NCBI RefSeq assembly: GCF_000971215.1
Contig: NZ_BBMA01000004.1
Span: forward strand, 62,001 to 126,000
Origin: Demequina silvatica
GTDB lineage: Bacteria > Actinomycetota > Actinomycetes > Actinomycetales > Demequinaceae
Reading direction: 5' to 3'
DNA length: 64,000 bases
Shown here: positions 26,686 through 37,731 of the stretch, piece after piece
How positions within the stretch are numbered: the stretch's first letter is position 1
Layout of the letters: each line of letters opens with the position of its first letter
Translations under genes and position numbers: made by a program
The notes under the pieces: model-generated
Databases searched by the model: none
What the model was told of the DNA's origin: nothing
What the model saw: the letters and a program-made list of their open reading frames with translations, nothing else

Positions 26686-26801
26686 GCCCCCATGGTAGAG
26701 GCGGGTGCAGACGGTGTCACGGAGGCCCGCGGTGCGCTCGCCACCGCGCGCGTCCCCGCCTAGGCTGGAAGCGTCCCCTGGACCAGCGACGGAGGTGGAT
26801 G

Positions 26802-26951
26802 ATGAACGACGAGAGCGTCCTCGACACTCGCCACTACAAGTTCGAGCAGATCAAGGCCAAGGAGCTCGCGCGGGGCGCGAGCGAGGACGAGGCCACGCGG
26901 ATCGCCGCGGAGACCGTGGACAAGGTGATGGAGCAGGAGTCGTCGTCCTGA
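26802..26951 (+). CDS. Small charged protein of unknown function (49 aa)
   Basis: 49 residues, helical and strongly charged; I see DTRHYKFEQIKAKELARGAS and an acidic tail, without known domain. The second of two in-frame ATGs (26799, 26802) is chosen because GGAGG at 26791-26795 then has a 6-bp spacing. TAGGCT at 26761-26766 is a likely -10. Coding pattern and context suggest a real gene. Confidence 0.65.
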   Translation: MNDESVLDTRHYKFEQIKAKELARGASEDEATRIAAETVDKVMEQESSS

Positions 26952-27001
26952 CCCGGGTCTAGCAGGATCCACCGTCCGCGCATCCCCCTAGACTGAGCCG
27001 C

Positions 27002-27646
27002 GTGGAAGCCGCCGAACACCCCCGGCACGGGCACGTGCACCCGGTCCCGTCGACCGCGGTCTGGACGATCCCGAACGCCATCAGCGCCGTTCGCCTGATC
27101 CTGATCGCCGTGTTCGGCGCCCTCCTCGGCGCGGAGAAGGACGGCTGGGCCATCGTGGCGCTCGCCGCGGCGGGCATCAGCGACTTCCTCGACGGCTTCC
27201 TCGCGCGTCGCTGGGGCCAGGTGACCCGGCTGGGCCGCCTGCTCGACCCCGCCGCGGACCGGCTGCTCACCATCGCGGTGGTGCTGGGGCTCGCGTTCCG
27301 CGACATCATCCCGTGGTGGCTGGTCGCGGTGCTGCTCGCGCGCGACCTCATGGTGGGAGCGTTCCTGCTGATCGCGCACCACCATCACCTCGAGTCCCCG
27401 CAGGTGACGTACGTCGGCAAGGTCGCCACCGCGCTGCTCTACGTGTTCCTGCCCATGGCCTACCTGGTGCGCGTCGCGTTCCCCGAGTGGGGCTCGCTGC
27501 ACGGGCTCGCGATCATCGGCGCCGCGTGCGCCGCGGTCCTCTACTGGTACGCAGGGATCGGGTACGTGAGGGACATCCGTGCCCGTACGGCCGCGGTTCG
27601 CGGGCGTGGCGAGGTGTCGGATGAGGGCCCGGCGGGCCTAGGATGA
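27002..27646 (+). CDS. CDP-alcohol phosphatidyltransferase
   Basis: 214 residues, about five membrane segments. The catalytic motif D-x2-DG-x2-AR-x8-G-x3-D-x3-D is complete (SDFLDGFLARR ... GRLLDPAADRL). It joins a CDP-activated lipid to an alcohol, phosphatidylglycerophosphate or inositol phosphate types being possible; PgsA-like by size. TAGACT lies 7 bp before the GTG start, so leaderless. Followed 30 bp later by garA. Confidence 0.88.
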   Translation: MEAAEHPRHGHVHPVPSTAVWTIPNAISAVRLILIAVFGALLGAEKDGWAIVALAAAGISDFLDGFLARRWGQVTRLGRLLDPAADRLLTIAVVLGLAFRDIIPWWLVAVLLARDLMVGAFLLIAHHHHLESPQVTYVGKVATALLYVFLPMAYLVRVAFPEWGSLHGLAIIGAACAAVLYWYAGIGYVRDIRARTAAVRGRGEVSDEGPAGLG

Positions 27647-27676
27647 ACAGCGACCGATCGACCCGAAGGAGGCGTC

Positions 27677-28099
27677 ATGACGTATGACGAGAGCCCCGTC
27701 GAGCGGACCATGTCGCTCGACTCCGCGGTACCCCTCGCCGAGTCCGCCCCCGCCGCACCGAGCGGGCAGGACGAGGCCGCCATCCAGGCCCTCGGCCCCG
27801 ACCACGCGCTGCTGATCGTGCACCACGGACCCAACCTGGGCGCGCGTTTCCTGCTCGACGTCGACGTCACCACGGCGGGCCGTTCCGTGAAGTCCGACAT
27901 CTTCCTCGACGACGTCACGGTGAGCCGCGAGCACGCCCAGTTCGTCCGCGACGGGCACGACTTCTTCGTGCGCGACCAGGGCTCGCTCAACGGCACCTAC
28001 GTCAACCGCGAGAACGTCTCCGAGCGCAAGCTCGCCGCCGGCGACGAGGTCCAGATCGGCAAGTACCGTCTCACGTTCCACCCCGGCACGCAGGCCTGA
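27677..28099 (+). CDS. garA: FHA-domain signalling protein GarA
   Basis: 140 residues with an FHA domain at ~60-130 (GRSVKSDIFLDDVTVSREH, and GSLNGTYVN). GarA controls 2-oxoglutarate and glutamate metabolism in mycobacteria and is phosphorylated by PknB/PknG on an N-terminal Thr; here SPVERTMSLDS carries a candidate Thr11, differing from the usual ETTS. RBS AAGGAGG. It is followed 3 bp later by ftsR, a standard actinobacterial pair. Confidence 0.93.
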   Translation: MTYDESPVERTMSLDSAVPLAESAPAAPSGQDEAAIQALGPDHALLIVHHGPNLGARFLLDVDVTTAGRSVKSDIFLDDVTVSREHAQFVRDGHDFFVRDQGSLNGTYVNRENVSERKLAAGDEVQIGKYRLTFHPGTQA

Positions 28100-28102
28100 C
28101 GC

Positions 28103-28849
28103 ATGCCGCAGGCCGCGCGTCGCACGGCGGCGTCCCCCTCTGCTGCGGGCGCGGGCGGTGACGCCCGTCCCGTCGAGCCGCTCTCCGGCACCTGGCCGCA
28201 CGCGCTCTCGCACGAGCCGATGCTGCGCGTCAGCGACGTGCTGCAGCTGGTGCAGCCGCAGTTCCCCACGCTGACGCCGTCCAAGCTGAGGTTCCTCGAC
28301 TCCCACGGGCTGGTGACGCCCGAGCGCACAGCCTCGGGCTACCGGCAGTACTCGCCAGCCGACGTGGAGCGCCTGAGGTTCGTGCTGCGTCAGCAGCGCG
28401 ACCACTACCGACCGCTCACGGTGATCCGTGAGCAGCTCGACGCGCTCGACTCGGGGCGCCTGCACGAGCCGGTCACGCTGACCGAGATCGGCGAGGCGCC
28501 CGACGACTACCTCACCGCGACCGCCGTGGCGGAGCGCGGGGGAGTGACGCCCGAGGTGCTCGGCGCGCTCGAGGAGGCCGGAATCGTCGCGCGCACCGTG
28601 CCCGATGGCTTCGAGCCCGCGGTGCTGCCGACCGTGGTCGCGGCCGGGGCCTACCTGGACGCCGGCGGCGACGTGCGCGGGCTGCGCACCCTGGTCCTCG
28701 CGGCGCGCCGCGAGGCGGACCGCGCCCAGGCGGCCGCGGCGCCGCTGCGCCGCAAGGGCGGGGGAGAGGCGGAGGCCGCCGCGGGCGACTTCGGCGAGGC
28801 CGCGATCGCCGCGTTCTCCGCCGTGGTGCGCCATCAGGTGGGAGGATAG
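28103..28849 (+). CDS. ftsR: MerR-family regulator FtsR
   Basis: 248 residues. The N-terminal MerR-type HTH reads LTPSKLRFLDSHGLVTPERT...GYRQYSPADVERL, preceded by a ~40-residue Ala-rich tail. This is the Rv1828/FtsR group that activates ftsZ in corynebacteria. It is 3 bp after garA and followed by a second MerR gene, as in other actinobacteria. Confidence 0.9.
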   Translation: MPQAARRTAASPSAAGAGGDARPVEPLSGTWPHALSHEPMLRVSDVLQLVQPQFPTLTPSKLRFLDSHGLVTPERTASGYRQYSPADVERLRFVLRQQRDHYRPLTVIREQLDALDSGRLHEPVTLTEIGEAPDDYLTATAVAERGGVTPEVLGALEEAGIVARTVPDGFEPAVLPTVVAAGAYLDAGGDVRGLRTLVLAARREADRAQAAAAPLRRKGGGEAEAAAGDFGEAAIAAFSAVVRHQVGG

Positions 28850-28881
28850 GGACGGCGTCGCGCGACACGTGCGCGCGGTCG

Positions 28882-28910
28882 TTGACCCGGCCCCTCAGCA
28901 TCCCTAACGT
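28882..28910 (+). promoter_or_regulatory. Sigma-70-type promoter of the second MerR gene
   Basis: TTGACC at 28882-28887, exactly 17 bp spacer, TAACGT at 28905-28910, in the 92-bp gap before the gene, which also has GGAGGAG. Confidence 0.7.
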
Positions 28911-28941
28911 TTGAGTGAAGGTTGAACCTAGGAGGAGTTTG

Positions 28942-29511
28942 ATGACCGACGGACCCGGCCACCGCATGCCTCCCCGGCTCGATCAGGGCGTGCTGTTCGA
29001 TGACGGCCTTCCGCCGCTCGACGAGAACGCGGGCTATCGCGGTCCCACCGCGTGCAAGGCCGCCGGCATCACCTACCGTCAGCTCGACTACTGGGCCCGC
29101 ACCGGCCTGGTGGAGCCCACCGTGCGCTCCGCCACCGGCTCCGGCACGCAGCGCCTCTACGGCTTCCGCGACATCCTGGTCCTGCGCGTGGTGAAGCGCC
29201 TGCTCGACTCGGGCGTGTCGCTCCAGCAGATCCGCACCGCGGTGGAGCATCTGCGCGAGCGCGGCGTCGAGGACCTCGCGAACATCACGCTCATGTCCGA
29301 CGGCGCGTCCGTGTACGAGTGCACGTCCGACGACCAGGTGATCGACCTGGTGCAGGGCGGCCAGGGCGTGTTCGGCATCGCGCTGGGCAAGGTGTGGCGC
29401 GAGCTCGAGGGCTCGCTGTCCTCGCTGCCCGCCGACCGCGCTGACGACGTCGCCGTCACGAGCGTCGACGACCTCGCCGAGCGTCGCGCGCGCCGCAGCC
29501 AGGCGGGCTGA
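28942..29511 (+). CDS. MerR-family regulator, Rv1830-like
   Basis: 189 residues. HTH KAAGITYRQLDYWARTGLVEPT is clear, followed by a helical dimer region and DQVIDLVQGGQGVFGIA. It belongs to the HspR-like actinobacterial regulators found after garA-ftsR; the target genes are unknown. ATG chosen with GGAGGAG 7 bp upstream. In mycobacteria a nuclease gene lies between the two MerR genes; here it is missing. Confidence 0.9.
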   Translation: MTDGPGHRMPPRLDQGVLFDDGLPPLDENAGYRGPTACKAAGITYRQLDYWARTGLVEPTVRSATGSGTQRLYGFRDILVLRVVKRLLDSGVSLQQIRTAVEHLRERGVEDLANITLMSDGASVYECTSDDQVIDLVQGGQGVFGIALGKVWRELEGSLSSLPADRADDVAVTSVDDLAERRARRSQAG

Positions 29512-29784
29512 GCGCGCGGGCCGGCCCACGCATCGTCCCTCCGCGTCGCCTTCCCGGCCCCTGGCGTCCCAGTCGCGACCGCGCTCCACACGGAATCTGC
29601 AGGTCGCGTCCCGCGTCTAGTGAGACGCGCGCCGTGTGGCGCCATTTGAACGATTCATCGACGCCTGCGTGTGGAATCCGGCAGGGGCACGACGTGCCGC
29701 AACGCCTCACGTCTCACCTGGTGGACGGCGGCTGACTGCCGTCCCGAAACCTGGCAGGATGTCCCCAACGACGAAGGGAAGCAG
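29512..29784. other. Intergenic region before pyruvate carboxylase (273 bp)
   Basis: No gene seen. It contains one exact GGACGATGCG-complement copy (29529-29538) and the pyc ribosome-binding site GAAGGGA; no obvious -35/-10 pair or riboswitch fold could be recognised by eye. Confidence 0.5.
29529..29538 (-). repeat. 10-mer, intergenic before pyc
   Basis: 18 bp after the MerR gene stop. Confidence 0.95.
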
Positions 29785-33192
<3,408 letters not shown>

Positions 33193-33206
33193 ACGCATGG
33201 CCGGGG

Positions 33207-33249
33207 ACCATCGTCCCGTCGGTGCGACCCCGCGCCACGGGACGATGGT
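33207..33249. terminator. 13-bp inverted repeat after pyc, repeat-like hairpin
   Basis: Arms ACCATCGTCCCGT (33207-33219) and ACGGGACGATGGT (33237-33249) pair perfectly across 17 bases. The stem centre CCATCGTCC/GGACGATGG is a one-base variant of the dispersed 10-mer. There is no U-tract, so it may act as a terminator, attenuator or repeat element for the gene 25 bp downstream. Confidence 0.6.
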
Positions 33250-33274
33250 GCCGTTCACCCCGGAGGAGGTCACC

Positions 33275-33772
33275 ATGAAGGTGCTGGTAGCGGTCGGTTC
33301 GAAGTACGGTGCGACGCGTGAGGTCGCGCAGCATGTGGCGGAGCAGATCCGCTCCCACGGCTTCGAGGTGGACCTCGAGGATGCGTGCGACGTGCACGGC
33401 ATCCACTACTACGAGGCCGTGGTGATCGGCTCCGCGGTGTATGGCGGCCTGTGGCGCCGCGATGCCTCCGAGCTGGTGCGCGAGCACCGCGACGAGCTCC
33501 GCGGCAAGGACGTGTGGATGTTCTCCGTGGGCATGGAGACCGTGGTCCAGCCCGGCCAGCCGCTCGACGAGGCGGACGGCTTCGCGGCCGAGATCGAGGC
33601 CCGCGACCACGCGCGGTTCCCCGGCGCCCTCGACTGGGACAAGCTCAACGTGGGCGAGAAGGCCCTCATCCGCGTCCTCAACCCGCCCAAGGGCGACTTC
33701 CGCGACTTCGCGGCCGTGCGCGAATGGGCGGAGGGCGTCGCCAACGAGCTGGAGTCGATCGCGGCGGCATAG
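33275..33772 (+). CDS. Flavodoxin-domain protein (HemG-like)
   Basis: 165 residues. The flavodoxin start MKVLVAVGSKYGATREVA binds FMN phosphate, and VVIGSAVYGGLWRR is the second FMN loop. The group contains menaquinone-dependent protoporphyrinogen oxidase (HemG) and related quinone or flavodoxin reductases. No heme genes are adjacent, so the function stays open. Strong GGAGGAGG site; the pyc-distal hairpin lies just upstream. Confidence 0.86.
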   Translation: MKVLVAVGSKYGATREVAQHVAEQIRSHGFEVDLEDACDVHGIHYYEAVVIGSAVYGGLWRRDASELVREHRDELRGKDVWMFSVGMETVVQPGQPLDEADGFAAEIEARDHARFPGALDWDKLNVGEKALIRVLNPPKGDFRDFAAVREWAEGVANELESIAAA

Positions 33773-33787
33773 CCGCCCCGTACGGAG

Positions 33788-33823
33788 GGACGATGCGGCG
33801 GCCGGGCGTGGCGCGCATCGTCC
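33788..33823. repeat. Inverted pair of the 10-mer, hairpin-forming
   Basis: GGGACGATGCG (33787-33797) and CGCATCGTCCC (33814-33824) face each other across 16 bases, 15 bp after the flavodoxin gene stop. The 11-bp stem has no U-tract. It shows how two copies of the dispersed element can be arranged as a hairpin. Confidence 0.85.
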
Positions 33824-33917
33824 CCCTCGCCCGGGGGTAGGTTGGGATCAGGTCCCCGCCTGGCAGCGAGGCCGGCGCGATCCGTCGGTCCTCGCAGAAC
33901 GACTCGATGGAGAGTTC

Positions 33918-34082
33918 ATGTTCACCGCAACCGCGGCGGCCGTCACCCTCAGCGCCGCCTCCAGCTCCACCTCCGCCGACGGCCTCGGGCCCGGCTTCTT
34001 CTTCATGATCCTCGTGCTGCTGGGCGGCGTGGTGGGGACCGTCACGGTGGGCTGGCAGAACTACCGCCAGCGTCACCGCTGA
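33918..34082 (+). CDS. Small single-membrane-segment protein (54 aa)
   Basis: 54 residues, with one hydrophobic helix (GFFFMILVLLGGVVGTVTVGW) preceded by a Ser/Thr/Ala-rich stretch and ending in a basic NYRQRHR. Function unknown. It has a GGAGA-type site at 5 bp. The stop abuts the convergent flavoprotein gene at 34083. Confidence 0.7.
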   Translation: MFTATAAAVTLSAASSSTSADGLGPGFFFMILVLLGGVVGTVTVGWQNYRQRHR

Positions 34083-35387
34083 TCAGCAGCAGCCGCCGCC
34101 GTCGGTCGAGCACACGCCCGTCGCGGGCAGCACCAGCTCGATCGCCTGAGCGGACGCGATGTCGCCGGCGATCCACGCGACCACGGAGCGGACCTGCTCG
34201 TAGCCGGTCTTGAGCAGGAACGTGGGCGCGCGGCCGTAGGACTTCATGCCGACCAGGAACACGCCCTGGTCGGGGTGCGCCAGCTCGCGGTACCCGTGGG
34301 GCTCGACCGTGCCGCACGAGTGCAGGTTCGGGTCGATCAGCGGGGCGAGCCGTCGCGGCGCCTCCACCACGTCGTCGAGGTCCAGGCGGATCTCGCGGTA
34401 GAGGCTGAGGTCGGGGCGGAAGCCGGTCGCGTTCACCAGGACGTCGGTGCGGTGGGTGGTGAGCCCGCCGCCGCGGCGGCCGGTGAGCGCGATCGCGGCG
34501 CCATCCCACCGGGCCCCCACCGTCTCGAAGCCGTCGAGCAGCGTGACGCGACCGTCGGCCACCGCGCGGCGCGCCCGCACTCCCAGCGATGCGCGCCCGG
34601 GCAGGCCGTCCGTCTCCGCGTCGGTCACGCGGTCGGGGGACGCCGAGCGGATCGCCCAGGTGACCCGCGTGCCCGGCACGTCGCGTGCGAGAGACGCCAG
34701 CGCGAGCACGGTGTTCGCGGCCGAGTGGCCGGCGCCCACCACCGTGGTGTGACGCCCCGCGAACACCGCACGGTCGCGGCCCAGCACGTCGGGCAGCGCG
34801 GGAAGGACCCGGTCCGTGACCTCGGCCAGGCCCGGGAGGGTGAGGCCGTTGCTCGCGAGCGAGTTGGAGGAGAGGTAGGTGCCCGAGGCGTCGATCACCG
34901 CGCGGAAGGCGCGATCCTCGACCTCGCCGGACGCGGACCGCGTACGGACCACCAGGGGCGCGGCGTTGCGGCCGGCGGTCCGGGTGCGGTCCATGCCCTC
35001 CCGCGTGACGTCGGTCACCGCGAGGCCGAAGCGGATCCGCGAGGCGATCCCGTCGAGCGCGGCAAGAGGCTCGAGGTAGAGCTCGACCAGCTCGGCGCCG
35101 GTGGGCGCGCGGTCGGGGCTCGGGAGCGTCCAGCCGGTCGCCTCGAGGAGCGCCTGCGCGGCGGGGTCGACCAGGTGCTTCCACGGAGAGAACAGCCGCG
35201 TGTGCCCCCACGACCGCACGCTCGCGGCCACCTGGGAGCCGGACTCGAGCACCACGAAGTCGATGCCCCGCCCCAGCAGGTGGGCGGCGGCGGCGAGCCC
35301 CACCGGGCCCGCGCCGATGATGGCGACGGGGAGGTGGGCGTTCACGGGACGGGCGACGGGGGCCGCCGTCAGGTCGATCAGTGTCAT
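34083..35387 (-). CDS. FAD/NAD(P) oxidoreductase with Cys tail, arsenic cluster type
   Basis: 434 residues. FAD motif VAIIGAGPVGLAAA at ~23-36, NAD(P) motif VVGAGHSAANT at ~225. The C-terminus reads GVCSTDGGGCC (Cys426, Cys433, Cys434), a soft-metal-type tail. Similar flavoproteins occur next to arsR genes, and a role in oxidising or reducing arsenicals is plausible; exact reaction unproven. AGGAGCTC precedes ATG 35387. Divergent from arsR across the 63-bp operator region. Confidence 0.82.
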   Translation of the reverse strand: MTLIDLTAAPVARPVNAHLPVAIIGAGPVGLAAAAHLLGRGIDFVVLESGSQVAASVRSWGHTRLFSPWKHLVDPAAQALLEATGWTLPSPDRAPTGAELVELYLEPLAALDGIASRIRFGLAVTDVTREGMDRTRTAGRNAAPLVVRTRSASGEVEDRAFRAVIDASGTYLSSNSLASNGLTLPGLAEVTDRVLPALPDVLGRDRAVFAGRHTTVVGAGHSAANTVLALASLARDVPGTRVTWAIRSASPDRVTDAETDGLPGRASLGVRARRAVADGRVTLLDGFETVGARWDGAAIALTGRRGGGLTTHRTDVLVNATGFRPDLSLYREIRLDLDDVVEAPRRLAPLIDPNLHSCGTVEPHGYRELAHPDQGVFLVGMKSYGRAPTFLLKTGYEQVRSVVAWIAGDIASAQAIELVLPATGVCSTDGGGCC

Positions 35388-35416
35388 GGGGAGCTCCTGG
35401 GTTGTGCCTGCCTCTA

Positions 35417-35436
35417 TCGATACTCGTCTATATCGA
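35417..35436. promoter_or_regulatory. ArsR-type operator TCGATA-N8-TATCGA
   Basis: Perfect 6-bp arms with 8-bp spacer between the divergent flavoprotein and arsR genes; the left arm is also part of an 8-bp palindrome TATCGATA (35415-35422). This A+T-rich dyad is the usual ArsR/SmtB site. Confidence 0.75.
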
Positions 35437-35450
35437 CTATTGTCAATGTC

Positions 35451-35804
35451 ATGACGGAGATCACCGGCCTCGAGCTCACGGACATCAGCGCGTCCTGCGC
35501 GACCTCGCTGGTGGGCGAGCCGCTGACGGCGGAGGACGCCGAGGAGCTCGCGCACACCATGAAGGCCCTCGCGGACCCGGCGCGGCTGCGGTTGCTGTCG
35601 ATCGTCGCCGCGTCCGCTGGGGGAGAGGCGTGCGTGTGCGACCTCACCGAGCCGGTCGGGCTCAGCCAGCCGACCGTGTCGCACCACCTCAAGGTGCTCA
35701 CCGAGGCGGGCTTCCTCAGCCGCACCAAGCGCGGGACGTGGGCCTACTACGCATTGATCCCCGGCGCCCTCGACCGAGTGTCGCGCGCGCTGGGCGCCGC
35801 GTGA
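35451..35804 (+). CDS. arsR: ArsR-family metalloid-responsive repressor
   Basis: 117 residues. Winged-helix HTH LSQPTVSHHLKVL at ~71-83 and the metal motif ACVCDL with Cys61 and Cys63; Cys16 in SASCAT could be a third ligand. It should lose DNA on binding As(III) or Sb(III). ATG 35451 lies 15 bp after the operator. It overlaps the aquaporin gene start by 4 bp (GTGA). Confidence 0.92.
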   Translation: MTEITGLELTDISASCATSLVGEPLTAEDAEELAHTMKALADPARLRLLSIVAASAGGEACVCDLTEPVGLSQPTVSHHLKVLTEAGFLSRTKRGTWAYYALIPGALDRVSRALGAA

Positions 35805-36532
35805 ACGCCGCGCGCGCCCGGGCGCTCGGCGCCGAGCTGCTCGGCACCGCCCTGCTGGTCACCGTCGTGGTGGGCTCCGGCATCGCCGCCGCGGCGCTCT
35901 CGCCAGAGGACGTGGGCCTCCAGCTCCTGGAGAACGCGATCGCGACGGCGCTCGGTCTCACGGTGCTCATCCTCATGTTCGGCCCGGTGTCGGGCGCGCA
36001 CTTCAACCCGGTGGTGTCGCTGGCCGACTGGTTCCTGGGGCGCCGCACCGGTCACGGGCTGTCGCTCGGGGAGGCGGGCGCGTACTCCGCGGCGCAGGTT
36101 GCGGGCGGCATCGCGGGCGCGATCCTCGCGAACCTCATGTTCGACGTGCCCACCGCGCTGTCGACCACCGACAGGGCCACGGGCCCCCACCTGCTCGCGG
36201 AGGTGGTGGCGACGTCGGGCCTGGTGCTCATCATCTTCGCGCTCGCCCGCTCGGGCCGCGGCGCGCTCGCCGCGCCCGCCGTGGGCGCGTACATCGGCGC
36301 CGCGTACTGGTTCACCAGCTCGACGTCCTTCGCGAACCCGGCTGTCACCATCGGCCGCGTGTTCTCCGACACGTTCGCCGGCATCGCGCCGTCCTCGGTC
36401 GCGCCGTTCGTCGGGGCGCAGCTGGTGGGGCTCGTCGTCGGCGTATCCCTGGTGCTCGCGTTCTACCCGCGCGCGGGCGAGTCCGCCGACGCCGTGGTGG
36501 TGCCCCACGGGGAGGCCGCCGGCGCGCGCTGA
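35801..36532 (+). CDS. Aquaporin-family channel in ars cluster (AqpS-like)
   Basis: 243 residues, six membrane segments and two half-helices with HFNPVVSL (NPV) and SFANPAVTIGRVF (NPA). The protein is in the MIP family; in ars operons such channels let trivalent metalloids or methylated arsenicals leave the cell. GTG start overlaps the arsR stop. No arsenate reductase or ArsB/Acr3 pump is adjacent. Confidence 0.88.
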   Translation: MNAARARALGAELLGTALLVTVVVGSGIAAAALSPEDVGLQLLENAIATALGLTVLILMFGPVSGAHFNPVVSLADWFLGRRTGHGLSLGEAGAYSAAQVAGGIAGAILANLMFDVPTALSTTDRATGPHLLAEVVATSGLVLIIFALARSGRGALAAPAVGAYIGAAYWFTSSTSFANPAVTIGRVFSDTFAGIAPSSVAPFVGAQLVGLVVGVSLVLAFYPRAGESADAVVVPHGEAAGAR

Positions 36533-36552
36533 CCCGGCCCGCGCATCGTCCC
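36527..36552 (-). repeat. 26-bp segment identical to 6329-6354, stop-linked repeat
   Basis: The 26 bases across the aquaporin stop codon and beyond are identical to those across the MFS stop codon at 6329-6354, including the TGA and a GGACGATGCG-complement copy at 36542-36551. Confidence 0.9.
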
Positions 36553-36557
36553 GCGCG

Positions 36558-37652
36558 CTACCGCCCTCGCAGGTGCTCGCGCAGGTAGGGCAGCGCGAAG
36601 TCCACCTGCCCGCGTCCCACCTGCTCGATCACGCCCGCGTCGAGGAGGCGCCGGCGGTAGGTGTCCGCGTTCTGACGCGACATGCCGGTCCGGGCGCCCA
36701 GGTCGACCATGCGCGACGGGCCGTCGTCGCGGGCCATGGCGCGCAGCATCTCGAGGTCGCGCGGCGACAGGTCCGCGAGGGCCGTCTCCGTCACGAGCGT
36801 GCCGAGCCGTTCGCGCGCCGCCTCGACGCCGGCCGTCACATCCGCGAGGGTGATCGCGTCGCCCGTGGCAGCGCGCCACACGTGGAAGCCCACCAGCTGG
36901 ATGAGGAACGGGTAGCCGTGGGTCGCCTCCGCCGCGGCGCGGGCGGCGTCGGGGGCGATGGTGCGTCCGTTGTCGGTGACGGTCTGGACCAGGGCGTCGT
37001 GGACCTCGTCGACGGAGACGTCGGCGAGCACGTGCTTATCGGCGCGCCGCAGGAAGGTCAGGACGCGGCCCTGCGCGTCGGAGCGCAGCAGGTCGGAGAC
37101 CGCGGACGGCAGCCCCGCCATGACGATCGCGAACTCGCGGTTCTCGCGCACCAGGTGCTGCGTGATGAGGGCGAGCTCGCGCAGGTCGTCGGACCGGGCG
37201 TGGACCTCGTCCACCGTGATCAGCAGCCCGGTCCCGTCAGCCTCCAGCGTGTCCAGCAGGCGGCCGATCCGGTGGCGCACCCCCTCCGCGAGCTGCGGCG
37301 TGAGCTCGGTGTCGATGCTCCCGAGCGCGCCGATCGACACGCCCGTGACGCGGCGTCTGGCTCGTGGGCTGACGCCCTCCAGCAGGCGGTCGACCGCCTC
37401 GCCGATGCGCGCGAGCATCCCAGGGGAGGCGGACTCGTCGATGACGAGCCACCCGTGGGACATCGCGCGGTCGCCCGACTCGGTCAGCATGACGGTCTTA
37501 CCGGTGCCGCGCGCGCCGGTGAAGATCGTGATGCGCGCGGGGTGGCCCGGTCCCGACTGGATGCCCTCGTCGACCTCGGCGAGGAGCGCGTCGCGGCCCA
37601 CCAGCAGGGGAGGGACCGCGCCCGCCGTGGGCTTGAACGGGTTGACCGTCAT
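36558..37652 (-). CDS. Orphan AAA+ ATPase with C-terminal winged helix
   Basis: 364 residues. Walker A FTGARGTGKT (~50), Walker B LLITVDEVHA (~155), a sensor region and a winged-helix end (GMSRQNADTYRRRLLDAGV) give an ORC1/Cdc6-like or STAND-like regulator architecture. It starts at ATG 37652 after AAGGAGG. No obvious partner is adjacent. The upstream region has the direct repeats TTGGTAC x2 at 10-bp spacing. A role in DNA binding or stress sensing is inferred only. Confidence 0.8.
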   Translation of the reverse strand: MTVNPFKPTAGAVPPLLVGRDALLAEVDEGIQSGPGHPARITIFTGARGTGKTVMLTESGDRAMSHGWLVIDESASPGMLARIGEAVDRLLEGVSPRARRRVTGVSIGALGSIDTELTPQLAEGVRHRIGRLLDTLEADGTGLLITVDEVHARSDDLRELALITQHLVRENREFAIVMAGLPSAVSDLLRSDAQGRVLTFLRRADKHVLADVSVDEVHDALVQTVTDNGRTIAPDAARAAAEATHGYPFLIQLVGFHVWRAATGDAITLADVTAGVEAARERLGTLVTETALADLSPRDLEMLRAMARDDGPSRMVDLGARTGMSRQNADTYRRRLLDAGVIEQVGRGQVDFALPYLREHLRGR

Positions 37653-37672
37653 CAGTGCCTCCTTGGGACGCT

Positions 37673-37689
37673 TTGGTACATCTTGGTAC
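37673..37689. promoter_or_regulatory. Tandem TTGGTAC repeats before the AAA+ ATPase gene
   Basis: TTGGTAC at 37673-37679 and 37683-37689, ten bases apart, so on one face of the helix; ~20 bp upstream of the leftward ATG. It may be the ATPase's own binding site. Confidence 0.55.
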
Positions 37690-37712
37690 TTTCGCACGGG
37701 GGTGCGACAGCG

Positions 37713-37722
37713 GGACGATGCG
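37713..37722 (+). repeat. 10-mer, intergenic after lipoprotein gene
   Basis: 9 bp beyond the lipoprotein stop codon. Confidence 0.95.
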
Positions 37723-37731
37723 CCGCGCGGG

